Position numbers and translations under genes: made by a program
DNA from: Anaerolineales bacterium
GTDB taxonomy: Bacteria; Chloroflexota; Anaerolineae; 4572-78; J111
Direction: 5' to 3'
NCBI GenBank assembly: GCA_020634855.1
Contig: JACKAU010000002.1
Span: forward strand, 930,001-994,000
Length of the DNA: 64,000 nucleotides
Shown here: piece after piece, positions 17,156-25,026 of the stretch
Numbering within the stretch: position 1 is the stretch's first letter
How the letters are laid out: each line of letters begins with the position of its first letter
The notes under the pieces: generated by a model
Told to the model about the DNA's origin: nothing
Seen by the model: only the letters and a program-made list of their open reading frames with translations
Database searches by the model: none

Positions 17156-17857
17156 ATGGAGCATTTCAAAGGATTTCCCGCCGGCGAACTTAAATTCACC
17201 TCCGTACCGGATCTATTTTTTGCGCGTCTGCTGCCGCAAATCGACAGTTTGGTTGAGCTAAAGGTGACGCTGCATTTCCTGTGGGTGCATTACCGGCAGA
17301 CCAAGCAGGCTATCGCCAAAAATGAACTCTTGACCGACGAAACGCTGGTCGAAAGTTTGGCGTTGATTGATGAGGACGTCGAGCAAGCCCTGACCTTGGG
17401 GCTTAGTCGCGCGGTTGAGCGGGGGACGCTGCTGCACGTTGAAATTGAAACTCCCGAGGGCGGGTACGATCTCTATTTTCTCAACAGCGAACGAGGCCGG
17501 CTGGCTCGGGCCAAAATCGAAGAAGGCGAAATTGGCGTGGTAGCGGTCAGCGGTGTAGAAGTGGCTCCGCCGACCAAGCGGCCCAATATCTTTGAACTGT
17601 ACGAGGACAACATCGGCCTGATCTCGCCGATTTTGGCCGATGAGTTGAAGGACGCCGAAATCAATTACCGGGCGGAATGGATCGAAGATGCCTTTAAAAT
17701 CGCCGTTGAAAACAACGTGCGTAAATGGAGCTACATTCGCGCCATTTTGGAACGCTGGGCGACGTCCGGCCGCGAAGAGACCGGCCAGCCGCAACCGGAA
17801 ACTATGGCCAAATCATGGTACACCGACGAAGAATTCAAAGAGCTGATTCAACATTGA
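17156..17857 (+). CDS. DnaD-like replication initiation protein
   Basis: The 233-residue protein has an N-terminal winged-helix-like region (about 1-110, rich in helices, TLHFLWVHYRQTKQ) and a C-terminal DnaD/DnaB_2 domain at about 145-210: NIFELYEDNIGLISPILADE, then EWIEDAFKIAVENN and WSYIRAILERW. It ends YTDEEFKELI, the short tail often found after this domain. In Bacillus, DnaD helps recruit the helicase loader to origin DNA. Its place between dnaB and a DnaI/DnaC-like ATPase fits the same role here. The start is ATG at 17156, three bases past the dnaB stop. Confidence 0.88.
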   Translation: MEHFKGFPAGELKFTSVPDLFFARLLPQIDSLVELKVTLHFLWVHYRQTKQAIAKNELLTDETLVESLALIDEDVEQALTLGLSRAVERGTLLHVEIETPEGGYDLYFLNSERGRLARAKIEEGEIGVVAVSGVEVAPPTKRPNIFELYEDNIGLISPILADELKDAEINYRAEWIEDAFKIAVENNVRKWSYIRAILERWATSGREETGQPQPETMAKSWYTDEEFKELIQH

Positions 17858-19266
17858 AACGTTTGGAAGATATTCTCAACCAACCGCATAATACGCCGCC
17901 TGAAAACGAGGCGGCTCAAGCCAATGGCGATCAAGCTCACGCCGACGAGCAAGAGTGGTTATGCCCCATTTGCGGCGGCATCGGCTATCTGCGCCAGGAT
18001 GTACCGGTCAGTCACCCCGATTTCGGCAAGCTCATTCCGTGCGGCTGCCGACTGCGTGAGCAGGAGACGAAGCGGTTGAGCAAACTCCGGCGCATCAGCA
18101 ATATGGAAATGATGAGCCGCTTCACCTTTAATACCTTCATGCCTGACGGTATCGGCCTGACCGAAAATCGGCGGCGAACGCTGCGGATGGCCTACGAGTC
18201 GGCTTATGATTTTGCCCAAAACCCCGAAGGGTGGCTTGTTTTATTAGGGGGCTACGGCTGCGGCAAAACACATTTGGTTGCCGCTATTGCTAACCAGGTT
18301 ATATCTCGGGGTGAACCCGCCCTGTTTGTGGTCACGCCGGATTTACTGGATCATCTGCGCTCGGCCTTTAGCCCCAGCAGCCCCACCACCTACGACCAGC
18401 GCTTTGAAGAAATTCGTAACGCCTCGCTCTTGATATTGGACGATTTGGGCGCCCACAGTTCGACCCAGTGGGCGCAGGAGAAGCTGTTTCAAATCTTCAA
18501 TTACCGCTACAACGCCCAACTACCCACTGTAGTCACGTCCAATCACGAATTGGAAGAGCTTGACCGCCGTATCCGCTCTCGGCTGATCGATCCCGATCTG
18601 TCGCGCATCATCACCATCTTGGCCCCGGATTTCCGGCAGAGCGGCGTCGCGCAAGGCGCCTCGGAGCTGTCCAGCTTGTCGCTGCACACCGATCAAACCT
18701 TCGAGGCGTTCGACTCACGCGAGCATGAACTCGACCGCGACAAAGCCGAAAACCTCAAACGCGCCTTCACCTTCGCTCGCAACTTTGCCGCCCAACCGCG
18801 CGACTGGATCGCCTTTTCCGGCACTTACGGCTGCGGCAAAACGCATTTAGCGGCCGCCATCGCCAACGAAGTCACCATGCGCGGCGAACCGGCCCTCTTT
18901 GTGGTGGTGCCGGATCTACTCGATCACCTGCGGGCCGCGTTCAACCCCAACAGCCCCACCCCTTACGACAAACGCTTCGATGAAGTCCGCAAAGCCCCAC
19001 TGCTCATCCTCGACGACCTGGGCACGGAAAGCGCTACGCCTTGGGCCGAGGAAAAGCTGTACCAACTGTTCAACCATCGCTACAACGGCCGCCTACCGAC
19101 CGTCATCACCATGGCCAAAGACGTCGATATGAAACCTCGCCTTAAATCGCTCATTTTGGACGTGGGGCGCTGTACCCCCTTTGAAATCCTGGCCCCCAGC
19201 TATCGCGGCCTGCCGACTCGCAATACGAGCCGTCCACGCACGACCCGGCGACCAACACGCCGCTAA
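17854..19266 (+). CDS. DnaC/DnaI-like helicase loader with two tandem AAA+ domains
   Basis: The frame opens at 17725, but the TTG at 17854 overlaps the previous stop (TTGA) and gives a sensible N-terminus (470 residues). An N-terminal zinc motif CPICGG...CGC (about 32-65) precedes the first AAA+ domain: Walker A GGYGCGKTH near 135, Walker B LLILDDLG near 193, arginine-finger region RRIRSRL near 239. A second domain repeats it: GTYGCGKTH near 327, LLILDDLG near 386. The copies match over most positions, for example EPALFVV-PDLLDHLR. The second lacks an RRIRSRL motif and ends in a basic tail. Helicase loaders normally have one such domain. Role inferred from dnaB and DnaD neighbours. Confidence 0.88.
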   Translation: MKRLEDILNQPHNTPPENEAAQANGDQAHADEQEWLCPICGGIGYLRQDVPVSHPDFGKLIPCGCRLREQETKRLSKLRRISNMEMMSRFTFNTFMPDGIGLTENRRRTLRMAYESAYDFAQNPEGWLVLLGGYGCGKTHLVAAIANQVISRGEPALFVVTPDLLDHLRSAFSPSSPTTYDQRFEEIRNASLLILDDLGAHSSTQWAQEKLFQIFNYRYNAQLPTVVTSNHELEELDRRIRSRLIDPDLSRIITILAPDFRQSGVAQGASELSSLSLHTDQTFEAFDSREHELDRDKAENLKRAFTFARNFAAQPRDWIAFSGTYGCGKTHLAAAIANEVTMRGEPALFVVVPDLLDHLRAAFNPNSPTPYDKRFDEVRKAPLLILDDLGTESATPWAEEKLYQLFNHRYNGRLPTVITMAKDVDMKPRLKSLILDVGRCTPFEILAPSYRGLPTRNTSRPRTTRRPTRR

Positions 19267-19355
19267 GCAAAACTCTTTAACGTTTTACAATCTATCTTGC
19301 TTTTTATCCTGAGCGAAACTAAAATCCTCCCTATCCTAAATTGTGTGTTTCTTAA

Positions 19356-19790
19356 ATGAAAATAACCGACGCCCAACTCAAACAAATCTATGCTCACGCC
19401 AAAGAAACCTACCCGCACGAGTGCTGCGGTTTCTTGCTTGGTCACTTCGACGACGGCGGCTTTGTCCGCGAGGTGCGGCCGGCCACGAACCAAAATCAAG
19501 AGCGCACCGACCGCTTTGTTATCAGCGGGGAAGAGTTCGCCCAAACGCAGTTCGCCGCCGACGAGGCTGAACTGGACATCATCGGCATCTACCACTCCCA
19601 CCCCGACTGGCCGCCGATTCCTTCTCAGACCGATATGGAAAGCGCCTGGGAGGAGATCTTCTATCTCATCGCTTCGGTGCATGAGGGCATGCCGCTCAAT
19701 ACGAATGTCTGGCGTTTGGCCGATGAGGGCGTGAGGCGCTTCGAGTGGGTCGCCCTTGAAATTGTCGATGCGGCGGAACTGGAAGCCTGA
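19356..19790 (+). CDS. JAMM/MPN+ metalloprotease (M67 family)
   Basis: The 144-residue protein carries a complete JAMM zinc site: the upstream Glu in YPHECCGFLLG (about residue 22) and HSHPDWPPIPSQTD at about 75-88. Bacterial members of this class cut ubiquitin-like sulfur carriers or release amino acids from them. The E1-like gene starts 6 bases after its stop codon, so the two form a processing/activation pair. No ThiS/MoaD-like carrier is encoded nearby. Confidence 0.9.
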   Translation: MKITDAQLKQIYAHAKETYPHECCGFLLGHFDDGGFVREVRPATNQNQERTDRFVISGEEFAQTQFAADEAELDIIGIYHSHPDWPPIPSQTDMESAWEEIFYLIASVHEGMPLNTNVWRLADEGVRRFEWVALEIVDAAELEA

Positions 19791-19796
19791 GCCAAA

Positions 19797-20786
19797 ATGA
19801 GTGAACCTACTGTCTCTAGCCGCTACATCCGCCAGACGATCTTCCCCGGCATCGGCCCCGAAGGCCAGCAAAAACTGCTGGCGGCCAGGGTCGCCATCAT
19901 CGGCTGTGGTGCAACCGGCACGGTGCTGGCTAACCATTTGGCGCGGGCCGGGGTGGGCCGGCTGACCATCGTCGATCGCGATTTCATCGAGCTAAATAAC
20001 CTTCAGCGGCAGCTATTGTTCGATGAGCAAGATCTGGCCGATCACCTGCCCAAAGCCGTTGCCGCCGAGCGTAAACTGCGGGCGATCAATTCGGAGATCG
20101 AGGTTCAGGGCGTCGTGGCCGACGCTAACCCCGATAATATCGAGAAACTGATCGAGGGAGCCACCCTGGTGATGGACGGCACCGACAATTTTGAGACGCG
20201 CTACATCCTCAACGATGCCTGCGTCAAGCACAATATCCCTTGGATTTACACCGGCGCGGTGTCATCGTATGGGATGAGCCAGACGATTATCCCCGGCGAG
20301 ACCGCCTGTTTACGCTGCCTGTCGCCTGATATCCCGCCGCCCGGAATCGCCGCCACCTGCGATACGGCCGGGGTAGTCGGGCCGATTGTGGCCGCTGTGG
20401 CCAGCATCAGCGCCGCCGAGGCCATCAAGCTGATTGTCGGACAGGGCGACCTCAATCGCGGCATTATTCATTTTGATGTGTGGTACAATAGCTTCGAGCA
20501 GTTTGGCAGCGCCGGCCCTCGTTTCGATTGCCCGGCCTGCCAGCAGCGCAATTTCGAATTTCTGAATCAGGAGATTGGGGCGCAGACCGTTAGCCTATGC
20601 GGGCGGAATGCCATTCAGATTCGCCAGCCGGGCAGCCACATTCCGCTGGCTGAACTGGCCGAGCGAGTGGGCGAAGTCAGCCACATCACCGCCCGCAACG
20701 ATTTTCTGCTGCGTTTCACGGTCGATGATTACGAACTGACCGTCTTCGCCGATGCGCGAGCCATTATTAAAGGGCACCCAGGATGA
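19797..20786 (+). CDS. ThiF/MoeB/HesA-family E1-like adenylyltransferase
   Basis: The 329-residue protein has an ATP-binding Rossmann fold (VAIIGCGATGTVLANHLARAG at about 32), the DGTDNFETRYILND motif at about 125, a catalytic-Cys region AATCDTAGVVGP at about 185 and two CXXC pairs for zinc (CLRC about 173, CPAC about 248). A 75-residue C-terminal extension follows. Such enzymes adenylate the C-terminal glycine of ThiS/MoaD-type proteins for sulfur transfer. It is coupled to the JAMM gene, and a rhodanese gene 1 kb downstream could provide sulfur. Pathway (thiamine, molybdopterin, cysteine or other) is not fixed by the sequence. Confidence 0.9.
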   Translation: MSEPTVSSRYIRQTIFPGIGPEGQQKLLAARVAIIGCGATGTVLANHLARAGVGRLTIVDRDFIELNNLQRQLLFDEQDLADHLPKAVAAERKLRAINSEIEVQGVVADANPDNIEKLIEGATLVMDGTDNFETRYILNDACVKHNIPWIYTGAVSSYGMSQTIIPGETACLRCLSPDIPPPGIAATCDTAGVVGPIVAAVASISAAEAIKLIVGQGDLNRGIIHFDVWYNSFEQFGSAGPRFDCPACQQRNFEFLNQEIGAQTVSLCGRNAIQIRQPGSHIPLAELAERVGEVSHITARNDFLLRFTVDDYELTVFADARAIIKGHPG

Positions 20787-20863
20787 GAGCATCGCGCGGG
20801 GTTTTGTATGCGAAGTATGTAGGGACGTAGGGGGGACGTAGCGAGACGTTTTTAATTTGGATA

Positions 20864-20949
20864 TTGAACTTATACTCATTGAGCGTAGTGCGTAATCCCA
20901 ATCTCACTTTAATACGCACTATGCACTACAATCTACGTACTACGTTCAA
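20864..20949. repeat. GTAGTGCGTA-type inverted repeat
   Basis: TTGAACTTATACTC...GCGTAGTGCGTA (20864-20895) faces TACGCACTATGCACTAC...GTACTACGTTCAA (20913-20949). The 199-base gap between the E1-like and SDR genes otherwise shows only ACGTAGGGGGGACGTAG words just upstream. Confidence 0.75.
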
Positions 20950-20985
20950 TTTTATTAATAGATCACAAAATAGAAAGGATCACCG

Positions 20986-21777
20986 ATGGATCTGGGCTTA
21001 AAAGACAAAGTTGCTCTGGTGGCAGCGTCATCAAAGGGATTGGGTAGGGCCAGTGCGGAGGCGATGGCTAATGAAGGAGCCAAAGTCACGATTTGCGCTC
21101 GCAATGAAGCAGAACTGATGGCGGCTAGAGATGATATCGCGGCCAAGACCGGCGCGGAAATTTTGGCCGTCAACGCCGATATGACCAACGCGGTAGACAT
21201 AGCCAACGTGGTGCAGCAAACCGTCGATCATTTCGGCGAGTTGCATATTCTGGTGACCAACGCCGGCGGGCCGCCGGCCGGTTATTTTATGGATTTTGAT
21301 GACGCCCAATGGGAGAATGCCTTTAATTTATCGATGATGAGCGGTGTTCGCCTCATTCGAGCGGCGCTGCCGCATATGCAGCGGGCCAAGTGGGGTCGGA
21401 TCATCAACATTACCAGCCTGTCGGTGAAGGAGCCGATTGACAATTTGGTATTGTCAAACTCGATTCGGGCTTCGGTGCATGGGCTGGCTAAAACGCTGGC
21501 CGCGCAGGTGGGGAAAGATGGCATTACCGTCAATAACGTCATGCCCGGTTATACTGAAACGGATCGGGTCAAACAACTGGTGGAGGTCAACGCCCAAAAA
21601 AGTGGACGAAGTACCGATGAAATATTAGCCGGGTTGGCTAATCCCATTCCGGTCGGTCGGATTGGCCAGCCGGAAGAGTTTGGGGCGCTGGTGGCATTTT
21701 TGGCCTCGGAGCGAGCCGGGTACATTACCGGCGTTTCCATTCCAATCGATGGCGGGCAGATCAAAGCCGCTTTTTAA
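20986..21777 (+). CDS. SDR-family oxidoreductase with altered active site
   Basis: The 263-residue protein has the SDR cofactor loop VAASSKGLGRASAEAMA (about 11-27), NAG at 90-92, the catalytic Ser in INITSLSV (about 140) and the C-terminal GQIKAAF ending of FabG-like enzymes. The usual YXXXK is replaced: the aligned stretch is LSNSIRASVHGLAK, giving Ser and Arg. Close relatives with SNSVRA-type motifs exist, so this is a subfamily trait rather than decay, but ordinary ketoreductase chemistry is doubtful. Arg after the glycine loop hints at NADP. Substrate unknown. Confidence 0.87.
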   Translation: MDLGLKDKVALVAASSKGLGRASAEAMANEGAKVTICARNEAELMAARDDIAAKTGAEILAVNADMTNAVDIANVVQQTVDHFGELHILVTNAGGPPAGYFMDFDDAQWENAFNLSMMSGVRLIRAALPHMQRAKWGRIINITSLSVKEPIDNLVLSNSIRASVHGLAKTLAAQVGKDGITVNNVMPGYTETDRVKQLVEVNAQKSGRSTDEILAGLANPIPVGRIGQPEEFGALVAFLASERAGYITGVSIPIDGGQIKAAF

Positions 21778-21797
21778 AAACTCATAAGGAGACGACA

Positions 21798-22145
21798 ATG
21801 GAACCAGAAGAGATTTTTGTCAAAGAAATTCACCCGGATGACCTCAAAGATCGGCTTGACAATGGCGACGAGTTGATAGTAGTCGATATGCGGCAGGCGT
21901 GGGAATACAAAAGCGGTCATATTCCCGGCGCAACCCATATGTTCGTTCAGGAGATTCCCCAACGCATAAACGAACTGCCGAAAGACGTCGATATCATTTT
22001 TCAGTGCTGGCACGGTAACACCAGTTTGGATGCCTCGGCTTTTTTGATCGACAATGGTTGGGATAGTGATCGTGTTTTTAGTTTGAGCGGGGGTATCAGT
22101 GGCTGGGTGCAGAGCCAGGGTATGAACAGTTTGGTCAAAGAGTAG
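21798..22145 (+). CDS. Rhodanese-like sulfurtransferase domain protein
   Basis: The 115-residue single-domain rhodanese has the active-site loop CWHGNTS at about residues 73-79, preceded by VDMRQAWEYKSGHIPGA at about 33-49 and followed by SGGISGWVQ. The Cys can carry a persulfide. It starts 20 bases after the SDR stop with AAGGAGA upstream, so it is probably co-transcribed. It could feed the E1-like enzyme two genes upstream; this is context only. Confidence 0.93.
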   Translation: MEPEEIFVKEIHPDDLKDRLDNGDELIVVDMRQAWEYKSGHIPGATHMFVQEIPQRINELPKDVDIIFQCWHGNTSLDASAFLIDNGWDSDRVFSLSGGISGWVQSQGMNSLVKE

Positions 22146-22147
22146 GT

Positions 22148-22230
22148 AGAGACTGGAGATCAAGAGATTAGAGATTGAGAGATTGCTGAAAATTAATCCC
22201 CCAATTTCCAATCTCCAATCTCCCGATCTC
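22148..22230. repeat. GAGATTAGAGATTG inverted repeat
   Basis: GAGACTGGAGATC, AGAGATTAGAGATTGAGAG (22148-22184) face CCAATTTCCAATCTCCAATCTCCCGATCTCTC (22201-22232, quoted in overlapping words). It fills the gap between convergent genes, as its relative at 10678-10747 does. Confidence 0.78.
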
Positions 22231-23967
22231 TCAGGAAACCATCACATACTCAAGTTCTTTCAACCGGCGGCGAAAGGCTTTTTCTTTGCTGCTGGGGATG
22301 ACCAACGTACGTTTATCGATCTGGTTGCAGATTTTGCGCAAAACCGGATCGTTAACGGCCATATCTAACAAGTCAGGGGAATCAACTTTAATAAACAGCG
22401 CCCGGCTACCGGGCTTAAAGACGGCGCTGTTCTGCTGCATCTTAGTTAGCCAAGACCAGGCTTCACTGGGCAGCGGTCCCTGATGGCGATCCGTTAGGAA
22501 ATCGGCCATATGTTGCCAGGCGATGCCCTCCTCCAGCGAGGTGAGCAGTTGCTGGGTGTCGAGCCGGTACTGCCCCTTTTTGACCCGTACGGCCACCAAT
22601 TCCAGTTCGTGCTGGTCATTTGGGGTTAACTCATTCGGTTTAAGGACATCAACCCGCAAATCCGGTGAGATAGTGAACAGCGGCGGCGTTAACTGCACCG
22701 ACGGCACGTACTCCCCGGCTTGCCCCAACAAAAACGCCCCTAAATTATTAATCCGAAAATAACGCAGACCGTCGTATAGGCTAATAAAAGAATCGCTGTA
22801 GTAAGGGTAATCGTGGCTTAACCCCAAGTTGGCTTCTTCCGGGGCGGTAAAGGCTAAATCAACGGCCCCAATCGAGCCGAGGTATTCCCAAATCAAAACA
22901 TTGATGTAAAGGCCCTTTGTAACAATCCAGTACGTGTTGCCATGCAGATCGCCATAATCTCGATGGCCGATATACAAATTACTATAGTAGGAAGACTCGA
23001 CCTCAAAATCAAAGTGCCAGATTTTGAGCGCCCGGTAGAAATCCTGAATATCAATCCACTCATTGGTCGGGCACCATGACAACGCCTCGATGACAGCCTC
23101 GCGGCGTTTGGCCGGATCGGTCAGGACTGTCTGGCGGGCGCTAACGCCCTTCAATCCGGCAATCCGGTTTAACTCATCGAATTTATCTTCATGGGTCCAA
23201 GTTTCAAACGCTTCCAGCAGTAGTTCCGGATCTTGGGTTTGGTAAAATTCCCGACCGGTTGAGGTCAGCCGGTCGAGATTGGCCAACTTGGACCCCAGAG
23301 CAAAACTACTCAGCCCATTCGGCCGAATCGTCTGATTGCCCCGATAATTTTCAGGTAGCGCCAAAAATTCTCCTTCGAGCAAATTGCCAAGTAATTTGGT
23401 CATACTGCCTTTGGTGAGATTTGAGGCTTTAGAGAGCGTCAACTCACCTTGCGAGAGCATCCGCAGATAGGCCAGCAGATCGTGCCAGCCGGTCTTTTCC
23501 GTCTCGACACAGGTCAAATCGACCTGGTGGCCGGCGGCAGTCTCCACCTGCTCAGGCACGCTGGCCGCGCCGTGCAGTTGAAACTTATCCGGCGGATGGG
23601 CCAATTCTTCCAGCAGAGGAAGCATATCGCTAGGCAACTGGTTGTTGTAGATAAATAAGTCAAACATAATCGGCTCAACCTGCCAAAACCAGCGGCTTTT
23701 GGGCCGCAGCGGCAGCGAGCCATATTGGGCGATAAAAGCGCTGGCATTGAATTCACCCCCGCTGTGAACCGCCGAGGAAATGGCCTTCAGCGACAGAAAA
23801 TCAAGCTGCTCCCATATTTCTCGAAGTGACTCAGGGGTAGTCAGGGTTTGATGGAGACAGTTCACCAAATCCTGCTTGCGGGTCTGCCCCTTGCAGATAT
23901 TGGCCATCTTAACCATAAGTTGAAGGTCACTTTTGTTAATATTATTTAGGATTTCGATAAGTTTCAT
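22231..23967 (-). CDS. Helicase-associated domain protein (PF13625-like)
   Basis: The 578-residue protein has no Walker motifs. The N-terminal part (1-120) is helical: LNNINKSDLQLMVKMAN, then REIWEQLDFLSLKAISS. The C-terminal 150 residues read VAVRVKKGQYRLDTQQLLTS, then a PLPSEAWSWL segment, an FIKVDSPDLLDMAV segment and KAFRRRLKELEYVMVS, a pattern of the XPB/Ssl2-like helicase-associated family. It is transcribed in the same direction as the SWIM and SNF2 genes, after a 200-base gap. It probably works with DNA helicases; family assignment is by pattern and moderately sure. Confidence 0.65.
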   Translation of the reverse strand: MKLIEILNNINKSDLQLMVKMANICKGQTRKQDLVNCLHQTLTTPESLREIWEQLDFLSLKAISSAVHSGGEFNASAFIAQYGSLPLRPKSRWFWQVEPIMFDLFIYNNQLPSDMLPLLEELAHPPDKFQLHGAASVPEQVETAAGHQVDLTCVETEKTGWHDLLAYLRMLSQGELTLSKASNLTKGSMTKLLGNLLEGEFLALPENYRGNQTIRPNGLSSFALGSKLANLDRLTSTGREFYQTQDPELLLEAFETWTHEDKFDELNRIAGLKGVSARQTVLTDPAKRREAVIEALSWCPTNEWIDIQDFYRALKIWHFDFEVESSYYSNLYIGHRDYGDLHGNTYWIVTKGLYINVLIWEYLGSIGAVDLAFTAPEEANLGLSHDYPYYSDSFISLYDGLRYFRINNLGAFLLGQAGEYVPSVQLTPPLFTISPDLRVDVLKPNELTPNDQHELELVAVRVKKGQYRLDTQQLLTSLEEGIAWQHMADFLTDRHQGPLPSEAWSWLTKMQQNSAVFKPGSRALFIKVDSPDLLDMAVNDPVLRKICNQIDKRTLVIPSSKEKAFRRRLKELEYVMVS

Positions 23968-24013
23968 GGTTTGGTTGGTATGTGGGTTAGTTAGTTTGAT
24001 GGTTGGTGGCTAG

Positions 24014-24115
24014 TCAATGTCATTAAGTTAGTGATTGGCTCTGGTCTCTAACCCCCAGAGGGGAATTTGATGTCTTTCTCCCTTTGGGGGCTGGGGGCTT
24101 ATCTTAATGACATTG
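24014..24115. mobile_element. MITE-like element with 13-bp terminal repeats
   Basis: Perfect 13-base ends CAATGTCATTAAG (24015-24027) and CTTAATGACATTG (24103-24115) enclose a CCCCCAGAGGGG / CCCTTTGGGGG hairpin. The 9-base word GGTGGCTAG occurs on both sides (24005-24013 and 24116-24124), as a target duplication would. The host DNA is itself a GGTTAGTTGG-rich repeat (23968-24013 and 24116-24140), followed by CATTCATCATTCATC words to 24178. There is no coding capacity. Confidence 0.65.
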
Positions 24116-24168
24116 GGTGGCTAGTTGGTTAGTTGGCTGAACATTCATCATTCATCCCTTATCATTCA

Positions 24169-25026
24169 TCATTCATCGGGTTGGTCGCCAAAGGCGGTTT
24201 TGAGGGCGGCTTGGGTGATGGCCTGGTAGGCGGGGCCAAGAGTGGCGATCAGATCGCGATCCAGGAAGTTGGGCTGGCCGAGACGTTTAAGAATGGGCAG
24301 CTCGGTTTGAGGCGGTTTTATGGCGGTTTTGAGACGCAGCGGCTGGCTCGATCCCCAAAAATCGGCGACTGTTTCAGATAGAGGGACAACTTGTTCCTCA
24401 ACCGCCTCTTCATCCCCGGCCGCTTCGGCCCGACGGCTGCGCAGCGCTTCCAAAATTTGTTCCTGGGTACGTCCCCGCAGCCGAAAGAGCATGAACGGGT
24501 CTTCATCAAACCGTTCGCCTAAAATATAGTGAACGGCCGCTACGTGTTTGCAGGGATTGGCATAATCGGGACAACTGCACTTGGTGACCAATTCGGCGCT
24601 TTTTTCGGGAAACAGACTCACACCGACCTGGGTGAACGCCTCTTCGATATCCTGCGGCATTTCGCCCGCCAGCAGTTGAGCCGTAAAGATAGCCTGATCG
24701 GCCAAGGCATCGATCACTTTTTCCCACTGGGCATCGGTCAAGGGGTTGATGTCGAGCGATACTTTGTACGGCGTGGCCCGCGACCCCTGCACTTTGGCTT
24801 TGATCCCGCCTTTGGTCTCTTCGATAGACAAAATCTGTCCCTGGCGAGCGTACCGCTTGCCGCGTCGCAGCCGGCCGGCGTCGATCAACCGCTCTAAGGT
24901 ATCGATCCAGCGTTTGGCCCACCAATTTTTTACAAACTTTCCCTTTTTGCTTCTGGCCTTGATGCCCTCATCGGTGTGGATGGGCTGGCTGGGCTGAAAA
25001 TAACTGTAATAATCATAGCGACTCAT
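24169..25026 (-). CDS. SWIM zinc finger protein
   Basis: The 285-residue protein has the SWIM motif CSCPDYANPCKHVAAVHY at about 148-165, the CXC-Xn-CXH zinc site. The N-terminal half (FVKNWWAKRWIDTLERLI, then RLRRGKRYARQGQILSIEE) is typical of SWIM proteins paired with SNF2 helicases, and LFRLRGRTQEQILEALR follows the finger. The start overlaps the stop of the SNF2 gene by 4 bases (ATGA). Such SWIM/SNF2 pairs are common in bacteria; the finger may bind DNA or the partner helicase. No cellular role is established. Confidence 0.93.
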   Translation of the reverse strand: MSRYDYYSYFQPSQPIHTDEGIKARSKKGKFVKNWWAKRWIDTLERLIDAGRLRRGKRYARQGQILSIEETKGGIKAKVQGSRATPYKVSLDINPLTDAQWEKVIDALADQAIFTAQLLAGEMPQDIEEAFTQVGVSLFPEKSAELVTKCSCPDYANPCKHVAAVHYILGERFDEDPFMLFRLRGRTQEQILEALRSRRAEAAGDEEAVEEQVVPLSETVADFWGSSQPLRLKTAIKPPQTELPILKRLGQPNFLDRDLIATLGPAYQAITQAALKTAFGDQPDE

